Origin: Microbispora siamensis
GTDB taxonomy: Bacteria > Actinomycetota > Actinomycetes > Streptosporangiales > Streptosporangiaceae
Length of the DNA: 64,000 nt
Reading direction: 5' to 3'
NCBI RefSeq assembly: GCF_016863095.1
Contig: NZ_BOOF01000017.1
Location: forward strand, 175,193-239,192
In this document: positions 59,426 to 64,000 of the stretch, piece by piece
How the letters are laid out: each line of letters opens with the position of its first letter
Numbering within the stretch: the stretch's first letter is position 1
Program-made: the position numbers and the translations under genes
The notes under the pieces: model-generated
The model's database searches: none
What the model was told of the DNA's origin: nothing
What the model saw: the letters and a program-made list of their open reading frames with translations, nothing else

Positions 59426-60727
59426 ATGTTCACGCCACTGCGGCGTACGGCGGAACGCACGCCGCCCGGCCGCGACCGTCACATCGACCTGCTGCGCGCC
59501 GTCGCGATCGCGCTGGTGGTGCTCGGGCACTGGCTGGCCGTCGTCGTGACGTACGGCGATCGCGTCGGCGGCGGCACGGTCCTCGCGTTCGTCCCCTGGG
59601 CCCGGCCGCTCACCTGGCTGTTCCAGGTCATGCCGGTGTTCTTCCTGGTGGGCGGCTTCGCGGGAGCCGCCTCGCTCGGTTCCTACCGGCGGCGGGGCGG
59701 CGACGCGATCGGCTGGTTCCTGTGCCGCACCGACCGGCTGCTCCGCCCGACGACGGCGTTCCTGCTCACGCTGGGCGGCGCGGCCCTGCTCGCGGTCCTC
59801 CTGGGGGCCGACCCCGCCATCGTGGGCAGGGGAGTCTGGCTCGCCTGCCTGCCGCTGTGGTTCCTCATCGCGTACGTCACGGTCGTCCTGCTCACCCCGG
59901 TCCTGCTCGCGCTGCATCGCAGGGCGGGCCTCGCGGTGCCGGCCACGTTCGCGGTGATGGTGGCGTTCGGCGACGCGGCGCGACTGCTCGGCGGCCCGGC
60001 CGTGTTCGGCGCGGCCAACTACCTGCTGGCCTGGGCGGCGGTCTACCAGCTCGGCATCGCCTGGCGGGAGGGGGCCCTGGCCGCCCGTCCCCGCGTGGCC
60101 GTGCCCATGATCGCGGGCGGCCTGGGGGCGCTCGTGCTGCTCACCGTCCCGGGGCCCTACCCGGTGAGCATGGTGGCCGATCCCGGTGACCGTCTGCAGA
60201 ACACCTCGCCGCCGACGCTGGCGCTGCTCGCCCTGGCGGTCGCGCAGACGGGGGCGGCCCTGCTCCTGCACGAGCGCGGCGGGCGCATGCTGCGCCGTAC
60301 TCGCCCGTGGACGGCCGTCGTCGCGGCCAACTCCGTGATCATGACGGTGTTCCTCTGGCACATGACCGCGGTCGTGATCGCCGTGCCCGCCCTCTACATC
60401 ACCGGCCTGCTGCCGCAGCCGCCTCCAGGATCGGCCGCCTGGCTGCTCCTGCGTGTGCCCTGGCTCGCGTTCCTGACGGCGACCCTCGCCGTCCTCGTCG
60501 CCATGTTCGCCTTCGTGGAGAGGCGTGGGGGCTCCTGCCGGGCGCCGGGCGCGGGGAGGGCGGGGGCAGGGACGGTGGTCGCGACCTTGGCGGGAACCGG
60601 CCTGGTCGTCGTGGGCCTGCTCGGCGCGGCGCGCGCCGGCTCGGAGGGTCTGCCCGCGGCGATGCTCGCCGTCTACCTCGCCGGCGCCGTGCTGCTGCGG
60701 GCCGCCCGATCGTCGCACCGGTCATGA
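59426..60727 (+). CDS. Membrane acyltransferase 3 family protein
   Basis: This 433-aa protein has about ten hydrophobic segments. The first carries the acyltransferase-3 marks RDRHIDLLRAVAIALVVLGH, with the conserved Arg and His, and FQVMPVFFLVGGFAGAAS. Family members acylate sugars or lipids of the cell envelope. The start ATG follows the CBS-domain stop directly, and its stop overlaps the start of the YihY/BrkB gene, so the three are probably one operon. Confidence 0.82.
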   Translation: MFTPLRRTAERTPPGRDRHIDLLRAVAIALVVLGHWLAVVVTYGDRVGGGTVLAFVPWARPLTWLFQVMPVFFLVGGFAGAASLGSYRRRGGDAIGWFLCRTDRLLRPTTAFLLTLGGAALLAVLLGADPAIVGRGVWLACLPLWFLIAYVTVVLLTPVLLALHRRAGLAVPATFAVMVAFGDAARLLGGPAVFGAANYLLAWAAVYQLGIAWREGALAARPRVAVPMIAGGLGALVLLTVPGPYPVSMVADPGDRLQNTSPPTLALLALAVAQTGAALLLHERGGRMLRRTRPWTAVVAANSVIMTVFLWHMTAVVIAVPALYITGLLPQPPPGSAAWLLLRVPWLAFLTATLAVLVAMFAFVERRGGSCRAPGAGRAGAGTVVATLAGTGLVVVGLLGAARAGSEGLPAAMLAVYLAGAVLLRAARSSHRS

Positions 60728-61572
60728 GGGTGCCGGCGGACGACTGGAAGAGGATCGCCGGGCGGGTGCGCGAGGAGGCGAAGCGGGAGCGGCTGTCCCT
60801 GCTGGCCGCCGGCATCGCCTTCTGGGGGACGCTGTCGATCTTCCCGATGCTGCTGGTCGTGGTGTCGGTCTACGGGCTGGTGGCCGACCCTCGCGAGGCG
60901 GCCGGGCAACTGGCGTCGCTGACCCGGCCGCTGCCCGGGCCCGTCGCCCACCTGCTGGTCTCCCAGCTCTCCGCCGCGGTGCGCACCGGAGAGAAAGGGC
61001 TCAGCGCCAATCTCGCGCTGAGCCTCGTCGGGCTGCTGTGGGCCTCGTCGAGGGCCGTCCAGGCGCTCATGCGGGGCCTGAACACCGTGTACGGAGGTCG
61101 GGAGAGTCACGGCCTCATCGGCACCCGCCTGCTGGCGCTGTTCTACACGGTCGCCGCGATCGCCGGAGTGTCGGTTCTGCTGGCGCTCGTCGCCGCGTTT
61201 CCGGTGGTGCTGGGACACATCGGCCTCGGCCGGGTGGCCCGGGTGGCCGTCTCGGTGGCGCGCTGGGCGGTGCTCGTCCTGCTCATCGGGGCGGGGCTGG
61301 CGCTGCTCTACCGGTTCGTCCCCGGCAGCCGCAAGGAGTCGCGGTGGCGGTCGGTCGCCTGGGGGGTGGGGCTCGCCATGCCCGCCCTGGTGGTGGTCTC
61401 GGCGGGCCTGTCGGCCTTCGTGACCAGCTTCGGGCGCTTCAACCAGACGTACGGCGCGGTCGCGGCCGTGGCCGTGCTCATGCTCTGGCTCTACCTCTCC
61501 TCGCTGATCGTGCTGCTGGGCGCCGAGGTCAACGGAGCGATCGAGCGCCATATGGAGGACTTGTCCGGATAA
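60724..61572 (+). CDS. YihY/BrkB-family inner membrane protein
   Basis: This 282-aa membrane protein has about six helices. Family marks are SLLAAGIAFWGTLSIFPMLL, LSLVGLLWASSRAVQALMRG, LNTVYGGRESHG, YRFVPGSRKESRWRSVAWG and the last helix region VAVLMLWLYLSSLIVLLGAE. YihY/BrkB proteins were once taken as ribonuclease BN and are now regarded as membrane proteins of uncertain transport role. It overlaps the acyltransferase gene by 4 bases (ATGA). Confidence 0.87.
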   Translation: MRVPADDWKRIAGRVREEAKRERLSLLAAGIAFWGTLSIFPMLLVVVSVYGLVADPREAAGQLASLTRPLPGPVAHLLVSQLSAAVRTGEKGLSANLALSLVGLLWASSRAVQALMRGLNTVYGGRESHGLIGTRLLALFYTVAAIAGVSVLLALVAAFPVVLGHIGLGRVARVAVSVARWAVLVLLIGAGLALLYRFVPGSRKESRWRSVAWGVGLAMPALVVVSAGLSAFVTSFGRFNQTYGAVAAVAVLMLWLYLSSLIVLLGAEVNGAIERHMEDLSG

Positions 61573-61611
61573 ATCCGTGTCAAGTGACCTTGGTTGGGCA
61601 GCAGTGGGGGC

Positions 61612-62859
61612 GTGTCCGACAGCGGCCTGTCCCCAGGAAGCGGCATCTCCAGCGTGTTCCCCTCGCTCCCCGGCCAGGGGGAGACGACGCCGGAGCAGAC
61701 CGGCCCCTCAGCGGCCCCTGACGGCCTGAGCCGGCCGGGCGTCGACCGTGGAGATCCTGTCGGCAACGGTGTCGGCGACAGCGCTGTCAACGGTGCCATG
61801 GCCACCGATCAGCCGTTCGGCAGGCCGGGACGCCCACTGCGGAGCAACCCGTTCATGTTCGGCCTGACCGGCGCCCTGGGCGTGCTCACCGCGTGGCTCC
61901 TGGTCGAGGCGATCGCCAGCGCAGGCTCGGCGCTCGTGCTCATCGTGGTCTCGCTGTTCCTTGCCATCGGACTCAACCCCGCGGTCGAGGCGCTCCAGCG
62001 GCGCAACCTGTCCCGCCGCCTCGCGATCACGATCGTGTTCGGGTCGGTCATCGCGTTCTTCGTGGTCTTCGGGCTCGCGGTCGTGCCGCCGCTCACGGAG
62101 CAGACGACCGGGTTCGTCCGGCAGTTGCCCGACTACGTGCAGCAACTCCAGAACCACCCACTGATCCGCTCGGTGGACGAGCGCTACCAGATCCTCGACA
62201 AGATCCAGCAGTACGTCGCGGGCGGCGGGCTGGCCACCCAGATGTTCGGCGGCCTCCTCGGTGTGGCGAGCGTGGTGATCAGTGCGTTGTTCAGCGCCTT
62301 CACCGTGCTCGTGCTCACGCTCTACTTCCTCGGGTCGCTCAACTCCATCAAGGAGACGGCCTACCGGTTCGTGCCCCGCTCACGCCGTACGCGGGTCCGC
62401 CTCCTCGGGGACGAGATCATCAACCAGATCGGCGGCTACGTCGCGGGCAACCTGATCATCTCGCTGATCGCCGGGGTGGTGACCTACCTGTTCCTGGCCA
62501 TGCTGAAGGTGCCGTACGCGCTCGCGCTGGCCATCTTCGTCGCGGTCACCGACCTGATCCCGCTGGTGGGCGCCGTCATCGGCGCGGTCGTGGCCTCGGG
62601 CGTGGGTTTCCTCTCCTCGGTGCAGGTCGGCATCGCCTGCGTGGTCTTCTTCGTCGTGTACCAGCAGGTCGAGAACTACTGGATCTCCCCGAAGGTGTTC
62701 AAGTCGTCGGTCGACGTGCCCCCCGTGGCGACCATCGTCGGGGCCCTGCTCGGCGGGGCGCTGCTCGGCATCGTCGGGGCCCTGCTCGGCATCCCGCTGG
62801 CGGCGGCCCTGCTCCTCCTGGCTCGCGAGGTGGTGCTGCCCCGCCAGGACCGGCTGTAG
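61612..62859 (+). CDS. AI-2E/PerM-family transporter
   Basis: This membrane protein of the AI-2 exporter-like (PerM/YdiK) family is about 415 aa, with eight helices after a disordered N-terminal extension of about 75 residues. Marks are LVLIVVSLFLAIGLNPAVEA, VVPPLTEQTTGFVRQLPDYV, LKVPYALALAIFVAVTDLIP and VYQQVENYWISPKVFKSSVD. Starts are uncertain: GTG 61612 is used, but ATG 61798 would remove the extension. Family members act in ion or small-molecule efflux; an AI-2 role is not implied. Confidence 0.83.
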   Translation: MSDSGLSPGSGISSVFPSLPGQGETTPEQTGPSAAPDGLSRPGVDRGDPVGNGVGDSAVNGAMATDQPFGRPGRPLRSNPFMFGLTGALGVLTAWLLVEAIASAGSALVLIVVSLFLAIGLNPAVEALQRRNLSRRLAITIVFGSVIAFFVVFGLAVVPPLTEQTTGFVRQLPDYVQQLQNHPLIRSVDERYQILDKIQQYVAGGGLATQMFGGLLGVASVVISALFSAFTVLVLTLYFLGSLNSIKETAYRFVPRSRRTRVRLLGDEIINQIGGYVAGNLIISLIAGVVTYLFLAMLKVPYALALAIFVAVTDLIPLVGAVIGAVVASGVGFLSSVQVGIACVVFFVVYQQVENYWISPKVFKSSVDVPPVATIVGALLGGALLGIVGALLGIPLAAALLLLAREVVLPRQDRL

Positions 62860-62912
62860 CCGTCTTCCGGAAGAGGGTGCCGTCGCGGTGCTCACTGAGG
62901 GAAGCTCGCGTC

Positions 62913-63593
62913 ATGCGACTTCCGTACCGAATCGCGGGGCTATGGGTACGTGTGGCGTTGCTCGTCGTGCTGCTGTGGGGCGCTCTGGTGACCGTGCTCA
63001 GCATGACCCCGCGCGAGCGCACCCTCGCCGACTTCCACACGGCGCTCCGGGCCGGGCAGGTCACGTACGTCATCTACTACGGCACCCCGATGGATCTGCG
63101 GTGGTCGACGGGCCCTCTGTTCTGGTATCACGTCGAACGCTCCGAGATCGGGGCCTACACCCCCAGCGAACTTCTCCGCGACCTGAACGCCACCGTTCCC
63201 CGCCCGGAGGCCGGGCTTGCCCACTCGCATCAAGGGTTCTTCTCGGGGTGGCCGTTCCGCGTGCCGTTCCACGGCGCGACCTGGCTCGTCGGCGGGGCCT
63301 GGTTCGCCGCACTCCTCACCATGATCGGGACGGGCCGGCCCAGGCTGGGAAACAGATGGGCCTGGTTCTGGCTGTTCACGGTGGGAGAGGTGGGCGCGAT
63401 GCTGTTCCTCCTCCTCGAACCCCGATCGCTGTGGTACGGGCTGGAGCCTCAGGAGCCGGTTCCCAACCCGATGGGCGGAGGTCGTGGCTGCGCTCTGGCT
63501 CTCTGCCTCGGCCTGGCGATTCCCGTCCTCATCGCGGTCGGGCTCTCCCACGTGTTCCACACCCTGCTCGATCTCCTGCCTACTGCCCCGTGA
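62913..63593 (+). CDS. Membrane protein of unknown function
   Basis: This 226-aa protein has four hydrophobic helices (about 8-28, 120-137, 147-165 and 195-220) and a polar region of roughly 85 residues between the first two, RERTLADFHTALRAGQVTYV being its start. No family was recognised. The ATG at 62913 has GAGGGAAG upstream; the longer in-frame reading overlaps the transporter gene in another frame and is a shadow. It is the last gene in the membrane-protein run. Confidence 0.7.
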   Translation: MRLPYRIAGLWVRVALLVVLLWGALVTVLSMTPRERTLADFHTALRAGQVTYVIYYGTPMDLRWSTGPLFWYHVERSEIGAYTPSELLRDLNATVPRPEAGLAHSHQGFFSGWPFRVPFHGATWLVGGAWFAALLTMIGTGRPRLGNRWAWFWLFTVGEVGAMLFLLLEPRSLWYGLEPQEPVPNPMGGGRGCALALCLGLAIPVLIAVGLSHVFHTLLDLLPTAP

Positions 63594-63688
63594 TCCTGTA
63601 GCTCCAACAAATCGCTTCCGCGTGGTTGCTCAAGGTGAGCATGCAGGGGAGAATTAAAACAGAATTTCGAATTCCGCGAGGAGGTGTG

Positions 63689-64000
63689 ATGGATCTGTTC
63701 GATCTCGATCCTGAGCGCCTTCGTCGTTCGAATAGCTCTGATAGCTGCTCTGATGGCTCTGACGGTTGGTGGGATCGGTTGACCTCCGGTTCCCCGTTGT
63801 GGTCGTCCGAGGGCTCAGCCGCTCGCGAGCAGGCAAGCCAGGACCCGAGCGAGGGCGCGCCCGGTGCCGCCGGCGCTGACAGCGCCGGTCGGGACAAGGC
63901 CCGGTCGTCGTGGGTGTTGGTGGGTTCGCTGCGGGAGTCGGCGCAGGAGTTGGCGCTGACTCCGCTTCCGGATGATGTGGACATCTGTGTGGCCGAGGCC
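63689..64000 (+). CDS. Probable DUF222/HNH endonuclease-type (13E12 repeat) protein, 5' part
   Basis: A frame of 104 codons runs off the right edge. It starts at an ATG with AGGAGG 5 bases upstream and reads MDLFDLDPERLRRSNSSDSC, then a Ser/Gly/Ala-rich stretch, then SLRESAQELALTPLPDDVDI. The last part resembles the start of DUF222 proteins that end in an HNH nuclease domain and occur as repeated families in actinomycetes. Third codon positions are clearly less GC-rich (AAT, TCT, GAT, CTT) than in the neighbours, which fits a mobile or foreign gene. The nuclease part is outside the window. Confidence 0.5.
   Translation, partial: MDLFDLDPERLRRSNSSDSCSDGSDGWWDRLTSGSPLWSSEGSAAREQASQDPSEGAPGAAGADSAGRDKARSSWVLVGSLRESAQELALTPLPDDVDICVAEA

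Overview
The window is very GC-rich (roughly 70 percent or more) and densely packed. It uses GTG starts often, and many genes overlap by 4 bases (ATGA or GTGA). Together with a type II glutamine synthetase, an F420-type LLM oxidoreductase, DUF574, DUF1918 and DUF2267 proteins and IdeR- and Zur-type boxes, this points to an actinomycete, probably of the Streptosporangiales type. The order is an inference from gene content only. No rRNA, tRNA, CRISPR array, prophage or insertion sequence was recognised.

Layout. 1-4.3 kb: the start of a LURP-one-like gene, then an iron-siderophore ABC importer behind an iron box. 4.4-16.9 kb: PspC, LipB, a phosphotransferase and permease pair divergent from a dimethylglycine/sarcosine-dehydrogenase-like enzyme, a fasciclin protein, a PfkB-family protein that has lost its catalytic Asp, a PfpI-like protein, DUF72, glutamine synthetase II and a glycerophosphodiesterase. 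A broken LysR gene lies antisense to the tail of the glycerophosphodiesterase. 17.2-20.7 kb: a Zur-controlled zinc importer with two permeases. 20.7-31.4 kb: mixed oxidoreductases (two ADH-like enzymes, a sulfite-oxidase-like enzyme, an OYE enzyme, an LLM enzyme), an ArsR regulator with twin operators, hydrolases and a TauE exporter. 31.6-36.4 kb: a beta-mannan locus (ROK sugar kinase and two secreted GH5 mannanase-like enzymes) with two copies of one palindromic operator. 36.5-39.1 kb: a PAS-GAF-PP2C phosphatase translationally coupled to a B12-binding protein that carries the CarH-type photoreceptor motif.

39.2-52.6 kb is the largest unit, a high-affinity (group 1h, formerly group 5) [NiFe]-hydrogenase locus. 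hypF lies on the plus strand. A long minus-strand operon reads: SIS-like protein, HypC-like protein, SIS protein, small subunit, large subunit, NifU-like protein, DUF5947, DUF6084, an unknown 425-aa protein, maturation protease, a 34-aa membrane peptide, then hypA, hypC, hypD and hypE. Such enzymes scavenge atmospheric H2 in starved actinobacteria.

52.7-63.6 kb looks like a stress or persistence region: GlsB, a NarL-type two-component system, a LacI regulator, a phosphoribosyltransferase, DUF2267, DUF1918, an archaeal-type (class V) fructose-1,6-bisphosphate aldolase/phosphatase, an Hrp1-like CBS protein, and a run of membrane proteins (acyltransferase, YihY/BrkB, AI-2E family, unknown). Two near-identical DosR-like boxes lie in it. 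The window ends inside a gene that looks like a DUF222/HNH (13E12 repeat) protein with lower GC at third positions.
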